From an uncultured bacterium (GTDB taxonomy: Bacteria > Bacillota > Clostridia > Oscillospirales > Oscillospiraceae), in the NCBI GenBank assembly GCA_947073515.1, contig CAMTMC010000008.1:19459-83458 (forward strand): 64,000 nucleotides of DNA, in the 5' to 3' direction. Positions 22,085 through 30,609 of the stretch are shown here, piece by piece (the first letter of the stretch is position 1; every line of letters begins with the position of its first letter). The notes below the pieces were generated by a model. That model made no database searches. It was not told the origin of the DNA and saw only the letters and a list, made by a program, of their open reading frames with translations. The translations under genes and the position numbers were made by a program.

Positions 22085-23809
22085 CTATTTCAGCAAAAAT
22101 TCGGTGATGTGGGAGCCGCCGGCCACCATGGGCCGGACCATCTCGTCCATATCCAGCACGCAGTCGATGACGCAGCCCCGGCCCGCCTCCAGCGCCTGGC
22201 GGAAGGCCTCCTCCATCTCCCCCATGGTGGCGGCCCGGAAGCCCTTGAGGCCGTAGGCCTCCGCCAGCTTCACAAAGTCGGGGCCCCGGTCCAGCGTGGT
22301 CTCAGAGAAACGCTTGTTATAGATCAGGTTCTGCCACTGGCGGACCATGCCCAGGGTGCCGTTGTTGAAGACCACCGTGATGATGGGCAGGCCGTAGTGC
22401 TCCACGGTGGCCAGCTCATGGCAGTTCATGCGGAAGCAGCCGTCCCCGGTGGTGTGGACCACCACCTTGTCCGGGTTGCCCGCCTTGGCCCCGATGGCCG
22501 CCCCCAGGCCGAAGCCCATGGTGCCGAAGCCGCCGGAGGTGAGGAGCTGGCCAGGATAGTCAAAGTGGAAGTGCTGGATGGACCACATCTGGTGCTGGCC
22601 CACGTCGGTGGCCACAATGGTGTCCTGGGGGGCCAGGCGGCGGATGGCCTCCAGCACCTGCTTGGGGGTGAGCTTCTCGCTCTCCCGGGGCACCGAGGGC
22701 GCCCGCAGGGGGAGGATCTGTTCCTTCCAGGCCTGATGGCTGTACTGGGGCAGGCGCTGGTTCAGCCGGGCCAGCACCCGCTTGGCCGAGCCGATGATGT
22801 GGTGGTCGGTGAGGACGTTTTTGTCAATTTCCGACCGGTCAATGTCAATCTGGACAATTTTCGCCTGGCTGGCGAAGGTGTCCGGCTGGAGGGCCACCCG
22901 GTCAGAGAACCGGCAGCCCACGGCGATGAGCAGGTCGCACTGGTCGCAGGCCACGTTGCTGGCCCGGGAGCCGTGCATCCCGATCATCCCGGTGGTGAGG
23001 GGGTGCCCGCCGGGGAAGCCTCCCCCGCCCATGACGGTGATGGCCACCGGGGCGTCCAGCCGCTCCGCCAGGGCCCGGAACTCCCTGTCCGCCCGCCCCC
23101 GGACCACCCCGCCGCCGCAGATCAGCAGGGGGCGCTCCGACTGGGCGATCATGTCCACCAGGGTGTCGATGTCCCCGGCGTCGGGCTCGGGGGCCTTCAA
23201 GTCGTGGCTGGTGGCCAGGGCCCGGACAGAGGAGCAGGCCCGGTTCTGGATCCAAGGGATGAACTCGTAGTCAATTTCCACATTGGGGGCGGTGACGTTT
23301 TTCAAAAAGTCGATGAGCACCGGCCCCGGCCGGCCGGTGGCCGCCACGGCGAAGGCCTGGCGCATCACGTCGGGGATGGTCTGGGGGTCCCGGACTAAGT
23401 AGGCCGCCTTGGTGATGGGCATGGCGATGCCGGTGATGTCCACCTCCTGGAAGGAGTCCTTGCCCAGCAGCGGCTCGGCGACGTTGCAGGTGATAAAGAC
23501 CACCGGGGAGGAGTCCATGTAGGCGGTGGCGATGCCGGTGGTCAGGTTGGTGGCCCCGGGGCCGCTGGTGGCGAAGCACACCCCCACCCTGCCGGTGGAA
23601 CGGGCGTAGCCGTCGGCGGCGTGGGAGGCTCCCTGCTCGTGGGCGGTCAATACGTGGCGTATTTTATCCTTATAGTTGTACAGTTCATCATAGAGATTCA
23701 GGATGGTCCCGCCGGGATAGCCGAAGACGGTGTCCACCTCCTGCTCCAGCAAGCACTCCATGATGGCTTGGGTGGCTCTGATTTTCAAGCTCTCAGCCTC
23801 CTTGTTCAT
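22085..23809 (-). CDS. ilvB: Acetolactate synthase large subunit (copy 1)
   Basis: MNKEAESLKIRATQAIMECLLEQEVDTVFGYPGGTILNLYD; TPP motif GDGCFRMNCHELATVEHYGLPIITVVFNN. Confidence 0.95.
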   Translation of the reverse strand: MNKEAESLKIRATQAIMECLLEQEVDTVFGYPGGTILNLYDELYNYKDKIRHVLTAHEQGASHAADGYARSTGRVGVCFATSGPGATNLTTGIATAYMDSSPVVFITCNVAEPLLGKDSFQEVDITGIAMPITKAAYLVRDPQTIPDVMRQAFAVAATGRPGPVLIDFLKNVTAPNVEIDYEFIPWIQNRACSSVRALATSHDLKAPEPDAGDIDTLVDMIAQSERPLLICGGGVVRGRADREFRALAERLDAPVAITVMGGGGFPGGHPLTTGMIGMHGSRASNVACDQCDLLIAVGCRFSDRVALQPDTFASQAKIVQIDIDRSEIDKNVLTDHHIIGSAKRVLARLNQRLPQYSHQAWKEQILPLRAPSVPRESEKLTPKQVLEAIRRLAPQDTIVATDVGQHQMWSIQHFHFDYPGQLLTSGGFGTMGFGLGAAIGAKAGNPDKVVVHTTGDGCFRMNCHELATVEHYGLPIITVVFNNGTLGMVRQWQNLIYNKRFSETTLDRGPDFVKLAEAYGLKGFRAATMGEMEEAFRQALEAGRGCVIDCVLDMDEMVRPMVAGGSHITEFLLK

Positions 23810-24036
23810 CTCTTTCGTCCCCCCCGCAGGGACAAGCCTCCTTTTAAAAGGAGGTATCCCCGAAGGGGACGGAGGATTGTATTTCGCCGCAGGCGAACTG
23901 TGCGGAGCAAACGAGGTTTGCGGAAATTTTGTTTCCTCCGTATGCGCGCTTGGCCAGCGCAATCCCCAGTCAGCCTTGCGGCTGACAGCCCCTTTCCAAA
24001 GGGGCCTTTTTGGCGCAAACCTGAAAAGCTTCTCCT

Positions 24037-24189
24037 TTATTTCCTGCTACCAATCCAATAGCAACCCGTGCCAATTATTGTCCCCAAAAATCTTACCTCT
24101 TGGCTTGTCACCGCAAACATAAGCGACATAAAGTAAATTATCGCAAATACAGCGACGGAAATAAGCGCTCTTTTAACGGTTTCATTCAT
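24037..24189 (-). CDS. Small membrane protein of 50 aa (not in the supplied ORF track)
   Basis: MNETVKRALISVAVFAIIYFMSLMFAVTSQEVRFLGTIIGTGCYWIGSRK*; ribosome-binding-site-like GAGGAGAG just upstream; hydrophobic core. Confidence 0.55.
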   Translation of the reverse strand: MNETVKRALISVAVFAIIYFMSLMFAVTSQEVRFLGTIIGTGCYWIGSRK

Positions 24190-24201
24190 TTTAGTCTCTC
24201 C

Positions 24202-24687
24202 TCAAATCTTCCCCCCGCCCTTTTGCAGGGCGATCATGCCGGTGCGGGCCACCTCCAGGATGGAGAAGGGGCGGAGCATGGCCTCAAAGGTGTCGATCCG
24301 GTCGGGGGTATCGGACAGCTCCAGGGTCATGGAGGTGGGGGAGATATCCGTCACCTTGGCTCCCATGATATCGCAGATGGTCATAATGTCCTGCCGGGTC
24401 TTGTTGGTGGCGTTGACCTTCAGCAGCACCAGTTCCCGACCGATCATCTTGTCCTCGGGGATGGTGCGGACCTTAATCACCTCAATGAGCTTGTTCAGCT
24501 GTTTTTCCACCTGCTCCACCACGCTGTTGCCGCTGTCCACGATAATGGTAATCCGGGAGATGGCGGGGTCGTCGGTGACCCCCACGGCCAGGGAGTCGAT
24601 GTTGAAGGCCCGGCGGGAGAACAGCCCGGTGATGCGGTTGAGCACGCCGGCCTGGTTCTCCACCAGGACGGAAATGGTCTGTTTCAT
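24202..24687 (-). CDS. ilvN: Acetolactate synthase small subunit (copy 2)
   Basis: ISVLVENQAGVLNRITGLFSRRAFNIDSLAVGVTDD. Confidence 0.95.
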   Translation of the reverse strand: MKQTISVLVENQAGVLNRITGLFSRRAFNIDSLAVGVTDDPAISRITIIVDSGNSVVEQVEKQLNKLIEVIKVRTIPEDKMIGRELVLLKVNATNKTRQDIMTICDIMGAKVTDISPTSMTLELSDTPDRIDTFEAMLRPFSILEVARTGMIALQKGGGKI

Positions 24688-24699
24688 CTTCTCCCTCCT

Positions 24700-26328
24700 T
24701 TAGTCCGTCGTTGAGACATCGGGGTGAACGTCGCAGATCATGAGACAGGGGCCCGGCTCCTCCAAAAATCGGCTGATCGCCCCGTCCAGCTGGTCCTCAT
24801 CATTCACCGTCAGGCTGGGGATGCCGTAGGCCCCGGCGATCTTCCCAAAATCCGGGGAGCCGTCCAGGGCCACCCCGAAGGGGCCGTGGTAGGGGGCCCG
24901 GCTCTGGATCTGGTGGACCAGCCCCAGGGTGTTGTTCCGGAACAGGAGGATTTTCAGATCCATCCCGGCACAGGCCACGGCGGCCAGCTCGTTCATAGCC
25001 ATTTGGAAGGAGCCGTCGCCGCACACCACCAGGGTCTGGCGCTCCGGCTGGGCGGCCTTCACGCCGATGGCGGCGGGGAGGGCGTAGCCCATGGTGCCCA
25101 GGCCGCCGCTGGTAAGCAGCCGCCCGTGCTTCTGGGGCAGGTACTTGCAGGTGAAGATCTGGTTTTGGCCCACGTCCACGCAGACCACGGCGTTATCCTC
25201 CAGCTTACCGCCCAGCTTCCGCATGACGGTACCGGGGAATACATAGCCCTCCCGCCGGGGGAACTGGCGGCTCAGCTCCGCCGCCCGGTAGTCCCGCAGC
25301 TTCTCCCGCCAGGCGGCGGAGTCGGTGACCGGCACCCCGCCCTCCAGCAGCTGGCGGAGGATCACCTTCACATTCCCCACCAGGGGGACGGCGGCCTGCA
25401 TATTTTTGCCGATCTCCGCCGGGTCCACGTCGATGTGGATGGTGGCCATCCGCCGCTGGATCTCGTCCGGAGCGGTGATGGCCCGGTCCGCCGCCCGGGT
25501 GCCCACCATAATCAGCAGGTCGGACTTGGCCAGGGCCTGGTTGGCGCAGTGGTTGCCGTGGGCCCCCACCATCCCCATGTTCAGGGGGTGATTGGTGGGC
25601 ATCAGGCCGATGCCCATCATGGTCTTTACCACCGGGATCCGGGCGGTCTCCGCCAGCTCCACCAGCTCCTCCCGGGCGCCGGCCAGCCAGACGCCGCCCC
25701 CGGCACAGATCAGGGGCTGCCTGGCCTTGGCGATGGCCTCCGCCACCCGCTTGATCTGTAAATCGTTGCCCCGGACGCTGGGCTTATAGCCCCGGATGTT
25801 GACCTCCTCGGGCCAGTGGAACTCCTCCAACCGCCCCTCCTGGATGTCAATGGGGATGTCGATGAGCACCGGGCCGGGCCGGCCGGTGGAGGCTATATGG
25901 AAGGCCTCCCGCACCACCCGTGGGATCTGGCTGGCGTCCTTCACCAGGTAGCTGTGTTTGGAGAAGGGGGCCACAGCGCCGGTGATGTCCACCTCCTGGA
26001 AGATATCCCGGCCCAGCAGGTAGCTGGGCACCTGGCCGGTGATGGCCACCATAGGGATGGAGTCCAGGTAAGCGGTGGCGATCCCGGTGATCAGGTTGGT
26101 GGCCCCCGGGCCGGAGGTGACCATGCACACCCCCGTCTTGCCGCTCACCCGGGCGTAGCCCGAGGCCATGTGGCCGGCGTTCTGCTCCGTGCGGACCAGG
26201 GTGTAAGCGATTTCCGGGACCTCCCGCAGGGCATCCACCGCCGGGCAGATGGTGGCCCCGGCGTAGCCAAAGATCCGCTCCACCCCCTCCCGGCGCAAGC
26301 TCTCAATCAGCGCCTGTGCTCCATTCAC
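24700..26328 (-). CDS. ilvB: Acetolactate synthase large subunit (copy 2)
   Basis: MNGAQALIESLRREGVERIFGYAGATICPAVDALREVPEIAYTLVRTEQNAGHMASGYAR; GDGSFQMAMNELAAV. Confidence 0.95.
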   Translation of the reverse strand: MNGAQALIESLRREGVERIFGYAGATICPAVDALREVPEIAYTLVRTEQNAGHMASGYARVSGKTGVCMVTSGPGATNLITGIATAYLDSIPMVAITGQVPSYLLGRDIFQEVDITGAVAPFSKHSYLVKDASQIPRVVREAFHIASTGRPGPVLIDIPIDIQEGRLEEFHWPEEVNIRGYKPSVRGNDLQIKRVAEAIAKARQPLICAGGGVWLAGAREELVELAETARIPVVKTMMGIGLMPTNHPLNMGMVGAHGNHCANQALAKSDLLIMVGTRAADRAITAPDEIQRRMATIHIDVDPAEIGKNMQAAVPLVGNVKVILRQLLEGGVPVTDSAAWREKLRDYRAAELSRQFPRREGYVFPGTVMRKLGGKLEDNAVVCVDVGQNQIFTCKYLPQKHGRLLTSGGLGTMGYALPAAIGVKAAQPERQTLVVCGDGSFQMAMNELAAVACAGMDLKILLFRNNTLGLVHQIQSRAPYHGPFGVALDGSPDFGKIAGAYGIPSLTVNDEDQLDGAISRFLEEPGPCLMICDVHPDVSTTD

Positions 26329-26361
26329 GGAACATCACCTCCAAAAAATCTGGGACAAACA

Positions 26362-26640
26362 AAAAAGGCCCCGTCCTATCCTTCCGATAGGACGAAGCCC
26401 ATTCGCTCCGTGGTACCACCTAACTTCGCGGCCCGTGCCGGGCCGCGCGCTCATTGCCCCGATAACGGAGGGGAACCGTTCCCGCCTACTGGGGCGCCTG
26501 CCGCCGGTTCAGTGGGACCGCTCACGGGTGAGGTTCGGGGGAGGTCCTTCACGGGAGCTTACACCAGCCGCTCCCTCTCTGCGCATCCAGACATGCCTAC
26601 TATCCCGCTCATCGCTTTTTGGATGATTGTCCACTATCTT
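26362..26640 (-). ncRNA. T-box leader upstream of ilvB copy 2
   Basis: Minus strand has T-box motif TTAGGTGGTACCACGGAG, stem I features AGTA / GAGAGGGAG / GGTGTAAG, terminator GGGCTTCGTCCTATC..GATAGGACGGGGCCTTTTTTG, promoter TTGACA-17-TAAGAT. Confidence 0.88.
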
Positions 26641-26664
26641 ACTCTACTCCGCTGAATTTGTCAA
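26636..26664 (-). promoter_or_regulatory. Sigma70-type promoter for the ilv T-box operon
   Basis: TTGACA (26664-26659), 17-nt spacer, TAAGAT (26641-26636) on minus strand. Confidence 0.6.
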
Positions 26665-26783
26665 TTCCTTTTTTTCTTTTTTTCAAGGGTTTTTCTGGGG
26701 GAAATATGTGCCGTCCCCCTCTTGCTCTTACCGGCCCCATCCGCTATAATGGGACTACCATATTCATCAAGGAGGAGTTTCCC

Positions 26784-27560
26784 ATGGCTTTTGTGGAACT
26801 GGAAAAGAAGGGCGCCGTGGGCGTCATCACCATGAACCGCCCCGAGGCCCTCAACGCCCTGAACGAGGAGGTGCTCCGGGACCTGGACGCCGTCCTGGAC
26901 CAGGTGGAACGGGACGATGATATCCTGGTGTCCATCGTCACCGGCGCTGGCCGGTCCTTTGTGGCGGGGGCTGACATCGGCCAGATGTCCACCCTCACCG
27001 CGGTGGAGGCCAAGGCCTTCGGCGCTTACGGCAACAAAGTCTTCCTGAAGCTGGAGAACCTGACCAAGCCCACCATCGCCGCGGTCAACGGCTTTGCCCT
27101 GGGGGGCGGCTGCGAGCTGTCCATGGCCTGTGACATCCGTCTGGCCAGCGAGAAGGCCAAGTTCGGCCAACCCGAGGTGGGGCTGGGCATCACCCCCGGC
27201 TTCGGCGGCACCCAGCGCCTGGCCCGCATTGCGGGCCTGTCCAACGCCATGGAGCTGATCCTCACCGCCAAGACCATCGGGGCGGCGGAGGCCAAGGAGC
27301 TGGGGCTGGTCAGCCACGTGTACCCCCCCGAGGAGCTGATGGACAAAGCCCTGGAGCTGGCGGGCGCCATCGCCGCCAACGCCCAGGTGGCCGTCCGCCA
27401 GTCCAAGGCGGCCATCCGCCGGGGGACGCAGACCGACATGGCCACCGGCGCCGCTTTCGAGGCCGAGGCCTTCGGCCTGTGCTTCTCCACCGAGGACCAG
27501 AAGGACGCCATGGCCGCCTTTGTCAAGAAAGAGAAGGTCACTTCCTTCAAAAACCGCTGA
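26784..27560 (+). CDS. Enoyl-CoA hydratase/isomerase (crotonase) family protein
   Basis: [79 protein letters not shown]. Confidence 0.93.
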   Translation: MAFVELEKKGAVGVITMNRPEALNALNEEVLRDLDAVLDQVERDDDILVSIVTGAGRSFVAGADIGQMSTLTAVEAKAFGAYGNKVFLKLENLTKPTIAAVNGFALGGGCELSMACDIRLASEKAKFGQPEVGLGITPGFGGTQRLARIAGLSNAMELILTAKTIGAAEAKELGLVSHVYPPEELMDKALELAGAIAANAQVAVRQSKAAIRRGTQTDMATGAAFEAEAFGLCFSTEDQKDAMAAFVKKEKVTSFKNR

Positions 27561-27569
27561 TCCATCAAA

Positions 27570-27601
27570 CGGCGCCCGCTCCCCCTTCCGGGCGGGCGCC
27601 G
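27570..27601 (+). terminator. Hairpin downstream of the crotonase gene
   Basis: cggcgcccgc/gcgggcgccg stem. Confidence 0.6.
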
Positions 27602-27639
27602 CTGTGTCAGGAGAACCATCTATAACAGGGGGACGCCAC

Positions 27640-28149
27640 ATGAAACCCATTACTGTTGACCTGGGGGACATCACCAGGTTGGACGTGGACTGTATTGTCA
27701 ACGCCGCCAACAAGAGCCTGCTGGGGGGCGGGGGCGTGGATGGGGCCATCCACCGGGCCGCCGGCCCGGAGCTGCTGGCAGAGTGCCGGACCCTCCACGG
27801 CTGTGAAACCGGGGAGGCCAAACTCACCAAAGGCTACCGTTTGAAGGCCAGGTACGTCATCCACACCGTGGGGCCGGTCTACGCCGGGACGCCCCGGGAC
27901 GGGGAACTGCTGGCCAGCTGCTACCGAAACAGCCTGGATTTAGCCCGAACGTATGACATCCACACCATCGCCTTCCCGGCCATCTCCACCGGGGTGTACG
28001 GCTACCCGCTGGAGGAGGCCGTCCCCATCGCCGTGGAAACGGTAACCTCCTGGCTGGAGGAAAACCGGGACTACCCCCTCGCCGTGACCATGTCCTGCTT
28101 CAACGAGCGGATTTACCGGCTGTATCAGGAGGCCATCCCGGGGCTTTGA
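27640..28149 (+). CDS. Macro-domain protein (probable O-acetyl-ADP-ribose deacetylase-like)
   Basis: [58 protein letters not shown]. Confidence 0.93.
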   Translation: MKPITVDLGDITRLDVDCIVNAANKSLLGGGGVDGAIHRAAGPELLAECRTLHGCETGEAKLTKGYRLKARYVIHTVGPVYAGTPRDGELLASCYRNSLDLARTYDIHTIAFPAISTGVYGYPLEEAVPIAVETVTSWLEENRDYPLAVTMSCFNERIYRLYQEAIPGL

Positions 28150-28165
28150 CCGTACGGGAACAGAA

Positions 28166-28202
28166 AAGAACCTGGGCGATCCATAGAATCACCCAGGTTC
28201 TT
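28166..28202. terminator. Convergent bidirectional terminator (macro gene / rplL)
   Basis: aagaacctgggcgat/atcacccaggttctt stem between converging stops. Confidence 0.7.
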
Positions 28203-28240
28203 CTTGTAATCAGAATCCTGAGAACCGGACAGAGGCTGAA

Positions 28241-28618
28241 TTACTTCAGCTCCACCTTGGCGCCGGCTTCCTCCAGCTTCTTCTTCAGCTCCTCGGCCTC
28301 GTCCTTGGACACGCCCTCCTTCAGAGCCTTGGGGGCGCCCTCGACCACAGCCTTGGCCTCAGCCAGGCCCAGGCCGGTGATCTCACGGACGGCCTTGATG
28401 ACCTTGATCTTGGCGGCGGCGTCGAAGCTGGCCAGGACCACGTCAAACTCGGTCTTCTCCTCAGCGGCGGGGGCGGCGGCGCCACCGGCGGCGGGAGCGG
28501 CCATGGCGGCGGCGGAAACGCCGAACTCCTCCTCCAGAGCCTTCACCAGCTCGGACAGCTCCAGAACGGTCAGGGCCTTAACTTCCTCGATCAGAGCAGT
28601 AATCTTCTCACTAGCCAT
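28241..28618 (-). CDS. rplL: 50S ribosomal protein L7/L12
   Basis: Ala-rich hinge; [72 protein letters not shown]. Confidence 0.97.
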   Translation of the reverse strand: MASEKITALIEEVKALTVLELSELVKALEEEFGVSAAAMAAPAAGGAAAPAAEEKTEFDVVLASFDAAAKIKVIKAVREITGLGLAEAKAVVEGAPKALKEGVSKDEAEELKKKLEEAGAKVELK

Positions 28619-28687
28619 GATAATTTACCTCCTAATAGTGTAATTTCAAATGTTATGTTTCTCCCCTAGGGGAGCGGATGGGGCCGC

Positions 28688-29257
28688 TTACTCAGCGGCG
28701 GGGGCCTCCTCAACGGGAGCGGCCTCGGCGGCGGGAGCCTCCTCAGCCTTGGGGGCGGGCTCGCCGCCCTTCTCAGCGATGGCCTTGATGACGATGGCCA
28801 GGCTGGTAATGGGCGCCAGCATCATGCCCAGGGCCTGGGCCTGGAGCACGTCCTTGGCGGGCAGCTCGGCCAGGGCCATAATCTCCTCCAGGGAGATCAC
28901 CTTGCCGTCCATAAAGCCGCCCTTGATGTTGAAGCGGTCGCCCAGCTGCTTGGCGAACTTGTTCACCACCCGCATGGGGGCGATGGGGTCGCCGGCGCTG
29001 GTGGCCAGAGAAGTAGTGCCGTTGAGCACGTCGTTCAGATCATCCAGACCCACGTTCTTCATGGCGAACCGGGTCAGGGTGTTCTTGACAACGGCGTACT
29101 GCACCTCGCTCTGACGCAGCTCGGTACGCAGAGCGGTGTCCTCAGCCACGGTGATGCCCTTGTAGTCCACCAGCACGCCGCTGGCGGCGCCCTTCAGCTG
29201 CTCAGTCAGAGCTGCGACCACGGCCTGCTTCTCAGAAAGGACCTTTGCGTTAGGCAT
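28688..29257 (-). CDS. rplJ: 50S ribosomal protein L10
   Basis: MPNAKVLSEKQAVVAALTEQLKGAASGVLVDYKGITVAEDTALRTELR; upstream of rplL. Confidence 0.96.
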   Translation of the reverse strand: MPNAKVLSEKQAVVAALTEQLKGAASGVLVDYKGITVAEDTALRTELRQSEVQYAVVKNTLTRFAMKNVGLDDLNDVLNGTTSLATSAGDPIAPMRVVNKFAKQLGDRFNIKGGFMDGKVISLEEIMALAELPAKDVLQAQALGMMLAPITSLAIVIKAIAEKGGEPAPKAEEAPAAEAAPVEEAPAAE

Positions 29258-29284
29258 TTTGGTTTCACCTCCAGAAATTGTCTG

Positions 29285-29401
29285 CGCGAAACAAAAAACC
29301 TCCTGTCAAAAAGACAGGAGGACAGTACAGTCAAAGTAACTTCCTTTGATTGCACTCTCGGCAGGGATTACACCCGAAGGCACCTGCTGTCTTTGAACGC
29401 A
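29285..29401 (-). ncRNA. Ribosomal protein L10 leader with attenuator
   Basis: Minus strand: AAAGACAGCAGGTGCCTTCGGGTGTAATCCCTGCCGAGAG then terminator CCTCCTGTCTTTTTGACAGGAGGTTTTTT upstream of rplJ. Confidence 0.85.
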
Positions 29402-29407
29402 TGCGGT

Positions 29408-29436
29408 ATTATACCGAAAAACATCCCCTGTGTCAA
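29408..29436 (-). promoter_or_regulatory. Consensus sigma70-type promoter for rplJL
   Basis: TTGACA (29436-29431), 17-nt spacer, TATAAT (29413-29408) on minus strand. Confidence 0.85.
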
Positions 29437-29477
29437 GGGGTTTTCCCGTTTTTTTTGGATTTTTCCCGCCGGGACGG

Positions 29478-29870
29478 CTACAGCTCCCACTCCGCCACAA
29501 AGTCGATCAGCCCGTCCACCAGGCGCAGCTGCTTCTCATCCAGGGCCCGCAGCTTCTCCGCCACGTTTTTCCAGCTCTCGTCGTGCCGCCGGGAGGCGCC
29601 CACCAGGAATTCGTCCGGCGTGGTGTCCAGGGCGATGGCCAGGCGCATAATGACCTCCGTGGAGGGGATAGAGACCGCCCGCTCAATGTTAGACAGGTAC
29701 TGGTCGCTGATCTCACACTGCTCCGCCACCTGGGCCTGGGTCAGTCTCAGCACCTTCCTGCGCCGGGCGATCCGGCCCCCGATCAGCTGATAATCCAACT
29801 CCACAGTCCCCGCCCCCTGTCCGATCTGTTCCCTATTATCTTTCCTTATCTTCCGAAAAATAAGAATCAT
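29478..29870 (-). CDS. XRE-family helix-turn-helix regulator
   Basis: LIGGRIARRRKVLRLTQAQVAEQCEISDQYLSNIERAVSIPSTEVIMRLAIALDTTPDEFLVG. Confidence 0.88.
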   Translation of the reverse strand: MILIFRKIRKDNREQIGQGAGTVELDYQLIGGRIARRRKVLRLTQAQVAEQCEISDQYLSNIERAVSIPSTEVIMRLAIALDTTPDEFLVGASRRHDESWKNVAEKLRALDEKQLRLVDGLIDFVAEWEL

Positions 29871-29962
29871 TTATAAGTGGGAAATCAAACTTGACATTCT
29901 GTTTTTTAAGTATTATAGTTTATTTATCAACTAATAAATGGTCTTTTGAAGGAGGCTCTCTC

Positions 29963-30229
29963 ATGCCGCTTCCCCAGTCCCAGCCAGAGCTGCTGGATAC
30001 TCTCTTCCAACAGGTAGGGTGCGCCTACCTCTCTGACCTAAAAAACCTCCGCTACCGCCCCCAGCTGCGGGCCGCCCTCTTTGGGATTGCCCCGGAAACA
30101 TTCCCATACAGCCAGTGGCTGGGCGCCGCCCGCTACCTCCTGGGCGGGGCGGAGGACACCGGCGCCAGCGCCCAGCTGCGCCAGTCCCTGCTGGACAGCC
30201 TCTCCGCCCCGGAAGATCCCTCCACTTGA
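29963..30229 (+). CDS. Small hypothetical protein (88 aa)
   Basis: MPLPQSQPELLDTLFQQVGCAYLSDLKNLRYRPQLRAALFG...; GGAGG upstream of ATG; divergent from the XRE gene. Confidence 0.6.
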   Translation: MPLPQSQPELLDTLFQQVGCAYLSDLKNLRYRPQLRAALFGIAPETFPYSQWLGAARYLLGGAEDTGASAQLRQSLLDSLSAPEDPST

Positions 30230-30254
30230 CAAAGTTCCGCTCCAGTGGTATAGT
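30226..30254 (+). promoter_or_regulatory. Sigma70-type promoter for thrS
   Basis: TTGACA (30226-30231), 17-nt spacer, TATAGT (30249-30254). Confidence 0.75.
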
Positions 30255-30261
30255 ACCACCA

Positions 30262-30527
30262 TTAAACTGGCTTTGACGGAGACGAGGCCCAAGAAACCAC
30301 CCAGAGAGGAGCGCCCAGCGCTGAAAGCGCTCTGTGGGGACGATGGCCGGTACCACTCCTGAGCCGCCCGGGACAACCGGGACGGGCCCTCCCGTTACAG
30401 AGGTCACAAGCGGCAAGTTGTCATGTTTGCCTGTTACGGCGTAGACGCTTCTTGCAAGCAGGGTGGAACCGTGGGACGTATACACGCCTCACCCCTGAAG
30501 TTCATCAGGGGTGAGGCGTTTTTTTCG
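30262..30527 (+). ncRNA. T-box leader upstream of thrS
   Basis: AGAGAGGAG / GCTGAAAGCGCTC stem I motifs, GGTACCAC (Thr ACC candidate specifier), T-box GCAGGGTGGAACCGTGG, terminator acgcctcacccctga..tcaggggtgaggcgTTTTTTT. Confidence 0.92.
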
Positions 30528-30609
30528 TTTTGCCCCGCCGTTGCCTCGGCCCCGCCGGGCCTCAGCCCGACCGGGACGGGAGAGCGATTTTTGAAAGGAG
30601 CGACCCCAC

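Noticed and set aside
26661-27830. 389-aa minus-strand ORF across the crotonase and macro genes
   Set aside because: Shadow ORF antisense to two genes with clear family motifs.
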